Assembly: GCF_041435495.1 (NCBI RefSeq)
Contig: NZ_CP108644.1
Span: 8,355,501-8,419,500 of the forward strand
Length of the DNA: 64,000 nt
Direction: 5' to 3'
From: Streptomyces sp. NBC_01116
Lineage (GTDB): Bacteria; Actinomycetota; Actinomycetes; Streptomycetales; Streptomycetaceae
Shown one piece after another: positions 26,022-34,378 of this stretch. The translations under genes and the position numbers were made by a program. Below the pieces are notes generated by a model. That model saw only the letters and a program-made list of their open reading frames with translations, ran no database searches and had not been told where the DNA came from. Numbering within the stretch: position 1 is the stretch's first letter; each line of letters opens with the position of its first letter.

Positions 26022-26199
26022 GGCGTGTTTCGAAAGTAGCGCCGTCCGCCCGGAGGGCGGGCTCGGCGGCGTCTGGTGCGTGCGATCGCAAGGCGGAGGG
26101 TCGCCCCGATACTGGATGTATCGGGGTGATCCCGACAACGCGGCGAGCGTGCGTGCCAGGCGTCGCCGAGCAGGCGGGACTTTCGAAACACGCCCTAGG
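26017..26199. repeat. MITE-like palindromic element, copy 1
   Basis: 21-bp perfect terminal inverted repeats (26017-26037 and 26179-26199; CCTAGGGCGTGTTTCGAAAG at the left) enclose a GC-rich, self-complementary interior with the core hairpin CCGATACTGGATGTATCGG. TA or CTAG at both ends suggests target duplication of an IS630- or IS5-like mobilised element. It provides the stop codon of the LAETG gene. It shares its core with the element at 31546-31715. Confidence 0.8.
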
Positions 26200-26220
26200 A
26201 CTGACGCTCCCGCGGTCAAG

Positions 26221-26256
26221 GGGTGTGCCGCATCACCCCGGTGACTCGGCACACCC
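26221..26256. terminator. Hairpin downstream of the SpoIIE-type phosphatase gene
   Basis: The 10-bp arm GGGTGTGCCG (26221-26230) pairs with CGGCACACCC (26247-26256). An inner TCACC/GGTGA stem extends it. It lies 11 bases beyond the minus-strand stop at 26267. Confidence 0.75.
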
Positions 26257-26266
26257 GTCTGGTCCG

Positions 26267-28399
26267 TCACCGCTCTGCGACCGTCTGCGGCGGTGTGGTG
26301 GCCGGCGAGGGAGCGGGGCCGATCTCGCACCAGACGGCCTTGCCCTCGCCTCTCGGCTCGATGCCCCAGCGCGTGGCGACCGCGTCGAGCAGGAGCAGCC
26401 CCCGGCCGGAGGTGGACGTCTCGCCCGGCGTGCGCCGGCGGGGCCAGGCGCTGGACCGGTCCTGGACCGACAGCCGGATCCGCCGCACCGGTTCGGGCAG
26501 CACTTCCAGCGTCAGGACGGCCCCGCCCTCGGTGTGCAGGAGCACGTTCACCAGCAACTCGCCCGTGACGAGCTCGGCATCGTCCGCGAACTCGGCCATG
26601 TCCCAGTCGGCGAGAGCCTGGCGCACGATCGCACGGGCGTCGGAGAGCCCTTCCGGGTCGGCCTGGTGGATGTACTGGTGCAGCCGCGGCGCATGCGACG
26701 ACCCCACGTCGGGGCTTCGGCGCAGGACGAGCAGCGCCACATCATCCCCCGACCCCCACCGTTCCCACAGCCGTTCCGACAGGTGATCGGCCAACGCCTC
26801 GGCCCCCGCGGGCCCGGCGCTCACCTCGTTGCGCAGCGCTTCGATCCCGGTGTCGAGGTCGGCCCCCGGCTCCTCCACCAACCCGTCCGTGTACAGGACG
26901 AACGTCTCACCGGGCACCAGGTCCAGCCGGGTCTCCGGGTACTCCTCGTCCTGGAGGTCCGTGGAGGTGCCCAGCGGCAGCCCGCCGCGCACCTGCGGGC
27001 TGCCCACCCGCCCGTCGAGGTGGCGGATCAACGGACCGAGATGTCCGGCCCGGACCACCTGCACCGTTCCGGACGCCAGGTCGACCTGGGCGTAGGTGCA
27101 GGTGGCGAAACGGTCGGTGTCCAGTTCGGCGAGGAAGCGGGAGGCCCGTGCCAGGACGGTGGCCGGCGGATGCCCTTCGGCGGCGTACGCGCGCAGGGCG
27201 ATACGCAACTGGCCCATGATCGCGGCGGCGTGGGTGTCGTGCCCCTGCACGTCCCCCACGACCAGCCCGTAACGGTGCTTGGGCAGGGTGATCACGTCGT
27301 ACCAGTCGCCACCGACCTGTCGGCCGCTCCACGCCGCGTGGTAGCGGACCGCGATCTCGCCGCCCTCGACATCCTGTATCCGGGGCGGGAGCATCGCGGA
27401 CTGGAGCTGGGTGGCGAACTCCCGCTCCTCGTCGAAGAGCATCGCCCGTTGGAGGGACTGGGCCACGATGGCGGCGAGGCCCAGGCACAGAATGCGCTCG
27501 TCCGCGTTGAAGACCGTGCGCTCGCGGTAGAAGAGGGCCAGACCACCGAGCGACCGGGCCTGGGCCACCAGCGGCAGATACGCCGCCGCCCTGAACCTCA
27601 GCCTCCCGAGATGCGACTCCAGCTCCGGGTATCGACGGGCGAGCGCGGCGAGGGAGGTGATGAACCGGGGGCGTCCGCTGCGGATGGTGTCCGCGAGGGG
27701 GAGGTTGCGGTCGAGGTCACCGGAGCCGAGCCCGTCGAGCACCTCGAGCGACTCGCCGCTCAGCGCGACGATGTTCAGCGCGGAGCTCTCCACGAGCCCC
27801 AGGGCGAGACCGTCGGCGCCCAGCCGGGCCAGCCCGCCGGGGCCGGTGAGGGCGGCCGTCACGTCGTCCACGGTCACGGCACGGGACATGGCGCTCGTTG
27901 TTCGTTCAACGATATTGGTCTGACGTTGCCGCCGCTTCTCCAGATCGAGAACGAAGGCCGAATGGGTGACCTCCGCCGTCGCGTCCCGGACGACCCCCAC
28001 GATCCGGTGAGCCCTTCCGTCCTTCGATCGCAGAATGCGGGCCTGGACATGGGTCCACTGTGTGGTCCCGTCGTCCAGCGGCACGCGGAGGTGGACGCTG
28101 AAGGAACTGCTGCCGCCGGTGACGGCCTCGTCGATCGTGACGTCGAGCCGGGCCCGTTCCGCCGGTTCCAGGTGCTCCAGCAGTGCGCCCGGGCGTGCGT
28201 CGAAGGTCGCCGGATCCACGCCGAACACCATGAGCCCGGCCTCGTCGATGTCCAGGGTCCGGGTGTCCAGGTCCCAGTCGAAGCTTCCGGTCCGGTTCAT
28301 GGCGAGGCGTTCCGTCGGCCGGATCTCACCGTTGGTCTTCCGGTCGATCCGGCGGAGCGAAGAGGCTTCGGCGTCCTGCCGCCGTTCGTCGTCGGTCAT
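26267..28399 (-). CDS. PAS-GAF-SpoIIE phosphatase-HATPase protein
   Basis: 710 residues from ATG 28399 with CGGAG upstream. In order: a PAS domain (about 30-145; SFDWDLDTRTLDIDEAGLMV), a GAF domain (160-330), a PP2C/SpoIIE phosphatase (350-565; GGDWYDVITLPKHRYGLVVG, DVQGHDTHAAAIMGQLRIAL, YTDGLVEEPG, GDDVALLVL), and an anti-sigma-type HATPase (590-705; DDAELVTGELLVNVLLHTEG, GRGLLLLDAVATRWG). The last domain belongs to the RsbW family, so the protein could both dephosphorylate an anti-anti-sigma factor and act as a kinase or anti-sigma. No RsbV or sigma-B-like gene is adjacent. Confidence 0.93.
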   Translation of the reverse strand: MTDDERRQDAEASSLRRIDRKTNGEIRPTERLAMNRTGSFDWDLDTRTLDIDEAGLMVFGVDPATFDARPGALLEHLEPAERARLDVTIDEAVTGGSSSFSVHLRVPLDDGTTQWTHVQARILRSKDGRAHRIVGVVRDATAEVTHSAFVLDLEKRRQRQTNIVERTTSAMSRAVTVDDVTAALTGPGGLARLGADGLALGLVESSALNIVALSGESLEVLDGLGSGDLDRNLPLADTIRSGRPRFITSLAALARRYPELESHLGRLRFRAAAYLPLVAQARSLGGLALFYRERTVFNADERILCLGLAAIVAQSLQRAMLFDEEREFATQLQSAMLPPRIQDVEGGEIAVRYHAAWSGRQVGGDWYDVITLPKHRYGLVVGDVQGHDTHAAAIMGQLRIALRAYAAEGHPPATVLARASRFLAELDTDRFATCTYAQVDLASGTVQVVRAGHLGPLIRHLDGRVGSPQVRGGLPLGTSTDLQDEEYPETRLDLVPGETFVLYTDGLVEEPGADLDTGIEALRNEVSAGPAGAEALADHLSERLWERWGSGDDVALLVLRRSPDVGSSHAPRLHQYIHQADPEGLSDARAIVRQALADWDMAEFADDAELVTGELLVNVLLHTEGGAVLTLEVLPEPVRRIRLSVQDRSSAWPRRRTPGETSTSGRGLLLLDAVATRWGIEPRGEGKAVWCEIGPAPSPATTPPQTVAER

Positions 28400-28613
28400 G
28401 CCAGCTCCGGAGGTCGTCCGGCGGAGGTCGCACGTCGGCGGACTCCGTAGGCCTCAATTGTCGAGCCGCAGCCATCGGAGTGCCACAGCGGAGTGCCCGC
28501 TACTCCTTTCGGCCCGATCCGGGAGGCGGGGGGCACGGAGCGGCCGCCGAGGGCCGTCCGCGACCATGGAGGGCGTACCACGTGTCCACGAGCCCAGCGA
28601 GCGGAGCGCACAC

Positions 28614-29693
28614 ATGAACGACGACCAGCCCGTCCTCCTGGAGAAGAGGGGCACCTGCCTGCACCTCACGCTGAACCGCCCGCGCGCGCTCAACGCACTC
28701 AGCCACACCATGGTGCGGCTTCTCGACGAGGCCCTGTCCCGCGCCGAGCAGGACGAATCAATCGCATCGGTACTGCTGTCCGGGGCCGGCGACCGGGGCC
28801 TGTGCGCCGGCGGCGACATTCGCGCCCTGCACGACGACGCACGGGCCTCGGGACGCGAGTCCCTGGAGTTCTGGCGTGACGAGTACCGCTTGAACGCCCG
28901 CATCGCCCGATTCCCCAAGCCGTACGTCGCACTGATGGACGGCATCGTGATGGGCGGGGGAGTCGGGGTTTCGGCACACTCCGGGATCCGCGTCGTCACC
29001 GAACGCTCACGCGTCGCCATGCCCGAGACCGCGATCGGCTTCGTGCCCGATGTCGGGGGCACCCGCCTCCTGTCCACCGCCCCCGGTGAACTGGGCACTC
29101 ACCTGGCGCTCACGGGCCGTTCCGTCGGGTCGGCCGACGCCGTTCTCTGCGGCCTGGCCGATCACCACGTCCCGGCCCGCCTTCTGCCTGCCCTGACCGA
29201 AGCGCTGGACGAGGCGACCGGCCAGGACACGTCGGTGGCGGGCATCGTCCAGCGCTTCGCCACGGAGCCGCCTGCCGGTGAGCTCGCGGCCCAGCGCGAC
29301 TGGATCGACGGTTGCTACGCGGCGGACAGCGTGGAGGAGATCCTCCGGCGGCTGCGCGAGAGCGGCATTCCAGCAGCCGGGGCGGCGGCGGACGAACTCC
29401 TGACCAAGTCGCCGCTCGCGCTCAAGGTCACGCTTTCCGCACTCCGCAGGGCAGCCCGGCTCGACAGCCTGGAGGCCGTTCTCGACCAGGAGTTCCGTGT
29501 CTCCAGCCGGGCTTTCGAACACCCGGACTTCGTCGAAGGTGTGCGAGCCCGGATCATCGACAAGGACAACGAACCGCAGTGGAAGCCGGGCTCCCTCAAC
29601 GAGATCGCCGACCAGGAGGTCGCCCGGTTCTTCGCACCGCTCGGCCCCGGCGAACAGGAACTCGGACTCGCTCCGGGCCCCACCCACGCCTAG
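28614..29693 (+). CDS. Enoyl-CoA hydratase/3-hydroxyisobutyryl-CoA hydrolase family protein
   Basis: 359 residues from ATG 28614 with CGGAG seven bases upstream; the longer upstream frame overlaps the phosphatase gene. Crotonase features are SVLLSGAGDRGLCAGGDIRA (oxyanion region), ALMDGIVMGGGVGVSAHSGI and AMPETAIGFVPDVGGTRLLS with the family Glu/Asp pair. The extra C-terminal part (LKVTLSALRRAARLDSLEAV, DQEFRVSSRAFEHPDFVEGV) marks the 3-hydroxyisobutyryl-CoA hydrolase subgroup of valine degradation. Specificity is inferred from length and C-terminus. It stands alone, with no other valine-catabolic genes nearby. Confidence 0.9.
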   Translation: MNDDQPVLLEKRGTCLHLTLNRPRALNALSHTMVRLLDEALSRAEQDESIASVLLSGAGDRGLCAGGDIRALHDDARASGRESLEFWRDEYRLNARIARFPKPYVALMDGIVMGGGVGVSAHSGIRVVTERSRVAMPETAIGFVPDVGGTRLLSTAPGELGTHLALTGRSVGSADAVLCGLADHHVPARLLPALTEALDEATGQDTSVAGIVQRFATEPPAGELAAQRDWIDGCYAADSVEEILRRLRESGIPAAGAAADELLTKSPLALKVTLSALRRAARLDSLEAVLDQEFRVSSRAFEHPDFVEGVRARIIDKDNEPQWKPGSLNEIADQEVARFFAPLGPGEQELGLAPGPTHA

Positions 29694-29731
29694 GCCGGCG
29701 CGTGTCGGTCCGACGCGTGCCCCCGGCGCGC

Positions 29732-29959
29732 CTATCTGTCGCTGCCGGAAAGGCTCGGCTGCAATGCCCGTACGAGAGCGAACAGCCGGTCCTCATTGCC
29801 TGTCAGCCCCGCCCTGCGCAGCGCATGGTCGGCCTCCCGCATCGGAGAGGTGAGCAGCGGCAGGTAGACCGGTGCGTCGTCGGGGTCCGCGAGGGCCGCC
29901 CGGGTGGCTTCCAGCAAGCGGACGTACGCCTGCGCTGCGGCGAGCTCGTCGTTGTCCAT
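29732..29959 (-). CDS. Small hypothetical protein, 75 aa
   Basis: ATG 29959 with GGAGGAG at a good distance. The product is soluble and largely helical (DELAAAQAYVRLLEATRAAL, YLPLLTSPMREADHALRRAG, RLFALVRALQPSL). It has no cysteines and no known motif. It lies 65 bases upstream in plus coordinates of another small minus-strand gene (30025-30519), so the two may be co-expressed. Confidence 0.65.
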   Translation of the reverse strand: MDNDELAAAQAYVRLLEATRAALADPDDAPVYLPLLTSPMREADHALRRAGLTGNEDRLFALVRALQPSLSGSDR

Positions 29960-30024
29960 CTCTGCGTCTCCTCCTCAGAGCTGTCGGACCGTCAAGCATT
30001 CCTCATGGGTCTGACAACGCCGAC

Positions 30025-30519
30025 TCAGTCCCGGCCGTGCCCGCCGGACAACCCGCTCGGCGGCTCCACCTCCAGGTAGCGCCGTCTGCGGGGCCCCCGG
30101 TAGAGCAGCACCGTCCATCCCAGTTCCCGCAAGGCCGATGCGCAGCCGGCCAGCGCCTCCTCCTCGTGGTGAGCGGCACCGCTGCCGGGCGGTCCGGTCC
30201 ATTCGACCCGCACCGAACCTGCCGACTCCCCTTCGCTCACCCGGTATCCGGCGGAGACACGGCGTCCCGACGGGTCCACGGCCGAAGGTGAGGCCCCTGA
30301 CCTCTCCAGCGCCAACGCGACCGCCCTGATGGGCCGGTTCAGTTCCCACGGAGCCGGCGCGGCCACGGGGTCGGGCCGCCCGGCACCGGTGAGCCGACGG
30401 ATCTGCAGCAGCCCCTCGAACGCGGTCCGCACCGAGGCAGCCCGTGCCGCAGCGGGCTCGGCGGCCGGTGGGCCGTCGCCGGTCGCGGGCTCGAATCCGT
30501 TGCTCTCCTCGGTTTCCAT
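30025..30519 (-). CDS. Hypothetical protein, 164 aa
   Basis: ATG 30519 sits after GGGGAGGT. The N-terminal 25 residues are acidic. A helical segment (RTAFEGLLQIRRLTGAG) is followed by a mixed part (PWELNRPIRAVALALERSGA, GYRVSEGESAGSVRVEWTGP, SALRELGWTVLLYRGPRRRR). It is soluble and without catalytic signature. The layout resembles uncharacterised Streptomyces proteins. It may be the first gene of a pair with the 75-aa gene. Confidence 0.65.
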   Translation of the reverse strand: METEESNGFEPATGDGPPAAEPAAARAASVRTAFEGLLQIRRLTGAGRPDPVAAPAPWELNRPIRAVALALERSGASPSAVDPSGRRVSAGYRVSEGESAGSVRVEWTGPPGSGAAHHEEEALAGCASALRELGWTVLLYRGPRRRRYLEVEPPSGLSGGHGRD

Positions 30520-30707
30520 ACCTCCCCCTCACGATCCATACCGTGCCCAGTGTGCACCTGCACCGGCCAGCGGCATCGGTTGGGAGTCCCGGAGTCGACA
30601 GGGTGCAGACGGAGCCTCCGGGAGCATCGCCACCCCGGCTTCTCGGTAGACTCGTGTGCTCTGCACCCGTAACTTGCGCAGCACCAGTCAGCGAGGATTC
30701 CACCCCC

Positions 30708-31550
30708 GTGTCCGACAACGAACCGACCGCCGTGCCCGGCAACGGACGCGAGGCCCTGCGAGCGGACTGCGCGAACTGTTTCGCTCTCTGCTGCGTCGCC
30801 CTCACGCTCACGGCCTCGTCGGACTTCGCCATCGACAAGGACGCCGGGCGGCCCTGTCCCAACCTGCAGGACGACAACCGCTGCGGCATCCACACCCGGC
30901 TACGTCCGAAGGGCTTCTCCGGCTGCACCGTGTACGACTGCTTCGGCGCCGGCCAGAAGGTCTCCCAGGTGACCTACGACGGCCGCGACTGGCGTTCGTC
31001 CCCCGACCTCGCCGCGCAGATGTTCCAGGTTTTCCCTGTCATGCGCCAGCTCCATGAGCTGCTGTGGTATCTCACCGAGGCACTCACCCTGCCGGACGCG
31101 CGCCCCCTGTACACCGAGATCCGCCGGGCCCTGGAAGCAACGGAACGACACACCTCGCGCCCGGCCGTCGACTTCGCGGAACTGGACGTCGCCGGTCATC
31201 GGGACAGGGTCGCCGGGCTGCTTCTGCGTACCAGCGAACTCGTCCGGGCCGCCGCGCCCCGCCGCAAGAAGCGCAACCACCGCGGTGCCGATCTCATCGG
31301 GGCCCGGCTGCGCGGCGCCGACCTGCGCGCAGCGGACCTCCGCGGGGCCTACCTGATCGCCGCAGACCTCACCGGCGCCGACCTCCGCCTGGCCGACCTC
31401 ATCGGCGCGGACTTCCGCGACGCCGATCTCTCGGGCGCCGACCTCACGGGAAGCCTGTTCCTCACCCAGGCCCAGCTCAACGCAGCGAGGGGCAACGCGA
31501 AGACAGCTCTTCCCTCATCTCTGAGCCGCCCTCCGCATTGGGCCGCCTAA
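30708..31550 (+). CDS. Pentapeptide-repeat protein with N-terminal Cys cluster
   Basis: 280 residues from GTG 30708 (GAGGA upstream). The N-terminal third has CANCFALCC (C21, C24, C28, C29) and then RCGIHTRLRPKGFSGCTVYD with further Cys. The CxxCx3CC layout is that of YkgJ-type Fe/Zn-binding proteins. The C-terminal third (about 195-265) is a run of ADL-x-x pentapeptides (GADLIGARLRGADLRAADLR), which form a right-handed quadrilateral helix. Fusions of the two are found in actinobacteria; function is unknown. The stop codon TAA coincides with the left end of a palindromic element (31546-31715). Confidence 0.85.
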   Translation: MSDNEPTAVPGNGREALRADCANCFALCCVALTLTASSDFAIDKDAGRPCPNLQDDNRCGIHTRLRPKGFSGCTVYDCFGAGQKVSQVTYDGRDWRSSPDLAAQMFQVFPVMRQLHELLWYLTEALTLPDARPLYTEIRRALEATERHTSRPAVDFAELDVAGHRDRVAGLLLRTSELVRAAAPRRKKRNHRGADLIGARLRGADLRAADLRGAYLIAADLTGADLRLADLIGADFRDADLSGADLTGSLFLTQAQLNAARGNAKTALPSSLSRPPHWAA

Positions 31551-31715
31551 GGGCTGTCCCGTGCCCCCTGGTGGATCTGCGTGCGGCGTCGGATGCGGTG
31601 CGTCGCCAGGCGGAGGGACGTCCGCATACTGGATGTATGGGGACGTTCCGACAACGCGGCGAGGTGCCGTAGCTGTCGTCGCGCGCCCGCCAGGGATTAC
31701 GGGACAGCCCTTAGG
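31546..31715. repeat. MITE-like palindromic element, copy 2
   Basis: 17-bp perfect terminal repeats (31546-31562 CCTAAGGGCTGTCCCGT and its inverse at 31699-31715) surround an interior that shares the core of copy 1: GGCGGAGGG, ATACTGGATGTAT and CCGACAACGCGGCGAG. The terminal repeats differ from those of copy 1. It provides the stop codon of the pentapeptide-repeat gene. The ends resemble those of Streptomyces IS630-like elements, from memory. Confidence 0.8.
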
Positions 31716-31776
31716 CACTTCGCCGACGCCGCGGCGACGAAGGCCAAGCCTGAGCCTCAAGATTGCGGGAGATGCG

Positions 31777-32298
31777 CTAACTTCCGGTTCCTCCCCGGAC
31801 GTCCTCCTCCAGGGCCGCCTTGAGGCGCGTCAGCGTCGTCCGGATGTTGCCGCCTTGGAACTGCGCGAAGGTCTTCCCGCCCGTGGCGACCCGGTCGAAG
31901 GCATGGGCGAGGAAGTCAGGCCAGCGACGCCGGTCGTCTGTCCAGGTCTCGGTGACCAGGGTCGCGCCGTCCACCGCCTCGAAGCGGTAGTCCCACGTGG
32001 CGATCGGCCCCGGGAGCAGAGGGCGTCGCAGACCGATCGCGTGCACCCGGAAGGCGAAGCGCTCGCCGGGATCGGCCGCCGTCACCGTGCACCGTGTCGT
32101 CCAGCGCGCCGCCCCGCGCTTGTTCCGCCCCTCGAAGACCATGCCGACGTACGTACCACGCCGATCGCCCTTCACGGTCGCACCACGGTTCTCGGGGCTC
32201 CAACGCCCCATCGCCGTGGGATCACTGAGCTGCTCGTAGACCTGCGCTGGGGTGGCGTCGATGACGATGCTGTCCGCTACGGACATGGTGCGGGGCAT
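31777..32298 (-). CDS. SRPBCC-family (polyketide cyclase/dehydrase-type) protein
   Basis: 173 residues from ATG 32298 with GGGAG seven bases upstream. The START/Bet v1-like pattern is clear: ADSIVIDATPAQVYEQLSDP, TAMGRWSPENRGATVKGDRR, GERFAFRVHAIG, TWDYRFEAVDGATLVTETWT and a long C-terminal helix (GGNIRTTLTRLKAALEEDV). These proteins hold hydrophobic ligands or help lipid-like catalysis; the ligand is not known. A single gene separated from the pentapeptide gene by the palindromic element. Confidence 0.88.
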   Translation of the reverse strand: MPRTMSVADSIVIDATPAQVYEQLSDPTAMGRWSPENRGATVKGDRRGTYVGMVFEGRNKRGAARWTTRCTVTAADPGERFAFRVHAIGLRRPLLPGPIATWDYRFEAVDGATLVTETWTDDRRRWPDFLAHAFDRVATGGKTFAQFQGGNIRTTLTRLKAALEEDVRGGTGS

Positions 32299-32402
32299 GG
32301 CGCGACTCCCTTGTCCACGGCCGTCGATGGACACGCCCGGGTGTCGTACGGGCCGTGGGCCGACATCCCGGAACTCACACCTTACTCGTGAGTAGATTCT
32401 GT

Positions 32403-32413
32403 GGGGGGGGGGG
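32403..32413. repeat. G11 homopolymer tract
   Basis: Eleven consecutive G lie in the intergenic stretch 105-115 bases upstream of the SRPBCC gene start (minus strand). It is prone to slippage in vivo and to miscalling in sequencing. Confidence 0.85.
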
Positions 32414-32514
32414 CGGGTGGGAGCAACTCCTGAGCGCAGACCACACACATCTGTGAGCGCTGCGGCCGGCCCACCGTGACACGATCCGGCTCCTGGCCCC
32501 CGGGTCCCGGCGGC

Positions 32515-33105
32515 TCAGCGCGTGCGCCGCTCCCGGCGGTTCGCAACCCGGACCTGTACATCGGCCGACAGGCTTCGTATGCCGCCGCTGTCACGGGCTT
32601 CCGTGACGACCCCGGCCACCGACCGCACGACCTGCGCGGGCCGGGCTCCGGGCTCCACGACCACCGTCACCACCGCCCGCAGCGGCCGGCCCACCAGACG
32701 CACGCGGGCACGCACCACATTGTCGAACGCCGCCACCCGCGTCGTCATCGCCCGTTCCCACGCACGCCTGCGCAACACCGGCCCGGCCTGCGGGAGCACC
32801 GCCCACCGGGGTCTGCCCGACAGCGCCTGACAGGCCAACCACCACACCAGCAGCGCCAGAACGAGGGTGAGCCCGGCGATCGATGCAGGGCCCCACCAGC
32901 CGCTCTCCCGGAGCTGTGCGAACAGTCCGCGGTCCAGCATCACCCCGTCCGCCGCGGGCACCGGCCACCAGTGCGGGACGCGGTCCACCATCGGCATCCA
33001 CGCCGATCCGTCGCCCACGGCCAGCCAGCCTCCGCAGGCCACCAGCAACAGCCCGGAGGCGCCGAGCAGCGACCGATTGACCACGCCACGTCTGTTCACC
33101 GACAT
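32515..33105 (-). CDS. amaP: AmaP-type membrane anchor of the Asp23 system
   Basis: 196 residues, last gene of the four-gene minus-strand operon, starting five bases after the previous stop. Two membrane helices are seen (RSLLGASGLLLVACGGWLAV; ASIAGLTLVLALLVWWLA) around an exposed loop. A cytoplasmic part with an Asp23-like strand pattern follows (VVRARVRLVGRPLRAVVTVV). This is the plan of AmaP, which tethers Asp23/Gls24 proteins to the membrane in Gram-positives. In streptomycetes it is usually the distal gene of an Asp23 cluster, as here. The last three genes probably form a membrane complex with the Asp23 protein. Confidence 0.82.
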   Translation of the reverse strand: MSVNRRGVVNRSLLGASGLLLVACGGWLAVGDGSAWMPMVDRVPHWWPVPAADGVMLDRGLFAQLRESGWWGPASIAGLTLVLALLVWWLACQALSGRPRWAVLPQAGPVLRRRAWERAMTTRVAAFDNVVRARVRLVGRPLRAVVTVVVEPGARPAQVVRSVAGVVTEARDSGGIRSLSADVQVRVANRRERRTR

Positions 33106-33109
33106 CCCC

Positions 33110-34150
33110 TCACTCCCTCATCAGCTCAGCCGGAGCCGGAGCCGGAGCCGGTGCCGGTGCCGGTGTCGCTGTCGTCGAACCAGCCATGCATTCCGCCGGC
33201 TCCTCGATGGACGGCGGCTGCCCGGGCGGCTCCCGCCGGACTCGCATGCTGACCCGCAGCGCCGGAGCCCGCACCAGACCCAGCTCCGGCAAGGTCGCTT
33301 CAAGGACTTGGAGCACCTCGGCCCGCACCTGCTCCGGGTCGCCGTAGCCCACTTCTGCCAGCACTCTTACGCGCCTCCGCCGGACACTCACCCGGGCCCG
33401 AACCACTCCGGCCACGGTGGCGGCCCGATCCTGGACGACCCGGGCGGCGGCCGAACGGTCGAGCACGGCCCGCAGTCGCGGCGCGGGCGCGGCCATCGTC
33501 AGTCTTCGCCCGTGACCCGGCAGCAGGGCGTACCCCAGCAGCCAGACGCCGGTCAGCGCGGCCAGCGCCCCGCCGGCGCGGACCGCCGTGTCCGTCGGGC
33601 CGTGCGTCGACGCCCAGTCGACCAGCCACATCCGCCAGGCGGCGGGTGTGCCGCCGAGCCGGACTGCGACGACGTCCACCAGGAGCAGCGCACAGCCGGT
33701 CGCAGCAACGGCCGCCGTCAGCACCGCAGGAATCCGGCGCTGCGCCCGGATCCGGCTGCCCCGGCCACCGCTCCGTACGGTGTGCTCCGCCGTGCGCGCC
33801 GCATCATCTGGCCCAGGTGGCTCACCGTCCGAAGGTTTCCGGCCGGGTGGCAGAGGAAGCACCGAGAGCGCGTCGATCCGGATGTCGGCGTGCGGAACGG
33901 ACAGGCCCGTCAGGGCCGCGGTCCGGGTCTGTGCCCGTTCCCGGATTCGACCGGCCGCTTCATCTGCCTGTATCGGATACGGCAGCCGGACGCCGACCGT
34001 GACCCGCGCGGTCGCTCCGCGCACCGAAGCCGAGGCGCGAGTCACCGCGCCGCCTTCGGTCAGCGCCTCGGTCGCCGCCCGCTCGGCGATCCGCCGTACT
34101 GCTCGGGGCGCCACCGTCGTGGTGCCACGCCCGGCGGCGGGGACCGTCAT
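33110..34150 (-). CDS. DUF6286/Asp23-like membrane protein
   Basis: 346 residues from ATG 34150, overlapping the previous stop as ATGA. The first 110 residues are Asp23/Gls24-like (RAVRRIAERAATEALTEGGA, ATARVTVGVRLPYPIQADEA). Then come two membrane helices (AVLTAAVAATGCALLLVDVV; GGALAALTGVWLLGYALL) and a C-terminal DUF6286-type domain (VAGVVRARVSVRRRRVRVLA). The final 25 residues are an Ala-Pro repeat encoded by a 6-bp microsatellite (33130-33165). It belongs to the envelope-stress Asp23 operon, between the small DUF2273-like protein and AmaP. Confidence 0.8.
   Translation of the reverse strand: MTVPAAGRGTTTVAPRAVRRIAERAATEALTEGGAVTRASASVRGATARVTVGVRLPYPIQADEAAGRIRERAQTRTAALTGLSVPHADIRIDALSVLPLPPGRKPSDGEPPGPDDAARTAEHTVRSGGRGSRIRAQRRIPAVLTAAVAATGCALLLVDVVAVRLGGTPAAWRMWLVDWASTHGPTDTAVRAGGALAALTGVWLLGYALLPGHGRRLTMAAPAPRLRAVLDRSAAARVVQDRAATVAGVVRARVSVRRRRVRVLAEVGYGDPEQVRAEVLQVLEATLPELGLVRAPALRVSMRVRREPPGQPPSIEEPAECMAGSTTATPAPAPAPAPAPAELMRE
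33130..33165. repeat. 6-bp tandem repeat in the DUF6286-type gene
   Basis: CCGGAG in several copies passes into CCGGTG copies near the 3' end of the minus-strand gene and encodes the AP repeat. In-frame changes in copy number would only lengthen or shorten the tail. Confidence 0.8.
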
Positions 34151-34374
34151 GGCCGCCGCCCCGCCATTGTGTCCAGGAACTCGCGCAGGCCGGTGCCCCG
34201 GTCCACGAGGTGCCCGGCCAACCAGCCCACCGCGCCGAGCGACGCGACCACGAGGAAGGCTCCGAACCCGCCGAACCAACCGGCGAACCCCAGCGCCATG
34301 CCCGCCGCCGCGCCGTACACACCCCGGCCCGGCGCACCGCTCTCCGGGCCGGACGCATCCGTCTGCCGCGTCAC
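34147..34374 (-). CDS. Small membrane protein of the Asp23 operon (DUF2273-like)
   Basis: 75 residues from GTG 34374, four bases after the Asp23 stop. Two helices are visible: GVYGAAAGMALGFAGWFGGF and GAFLVVASLGAVGWLAGHLV. A short tail follows with DRGTGLREFLDTMAGRRP. It occupies the place of the small DUF2273-type membrane protein found with Asp23/AmaP in other Gram-positives. Its stop overlaps the next start (ATGA). A structural role in anchoring Asp23 is inferred from the neighbourhood. Confidence 0.78.
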   Translation of the reverse strand: MTRQTDASGPESGAPGRGVYGAAAGMALGFAGWFGGFGAFLVVASLGAVGWLAGHLVDRGTGLREFLDTMAGRRP

Positions 34375-34378
34375 GCCG

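Noticed and set aside
32382..32594. Minus-strand 70-aa frame with a CVVC motif downstream of amaP
   Set aside because: It overlaps the amaP end by 80 bases, has no ribosome site and spans the G11 tract.
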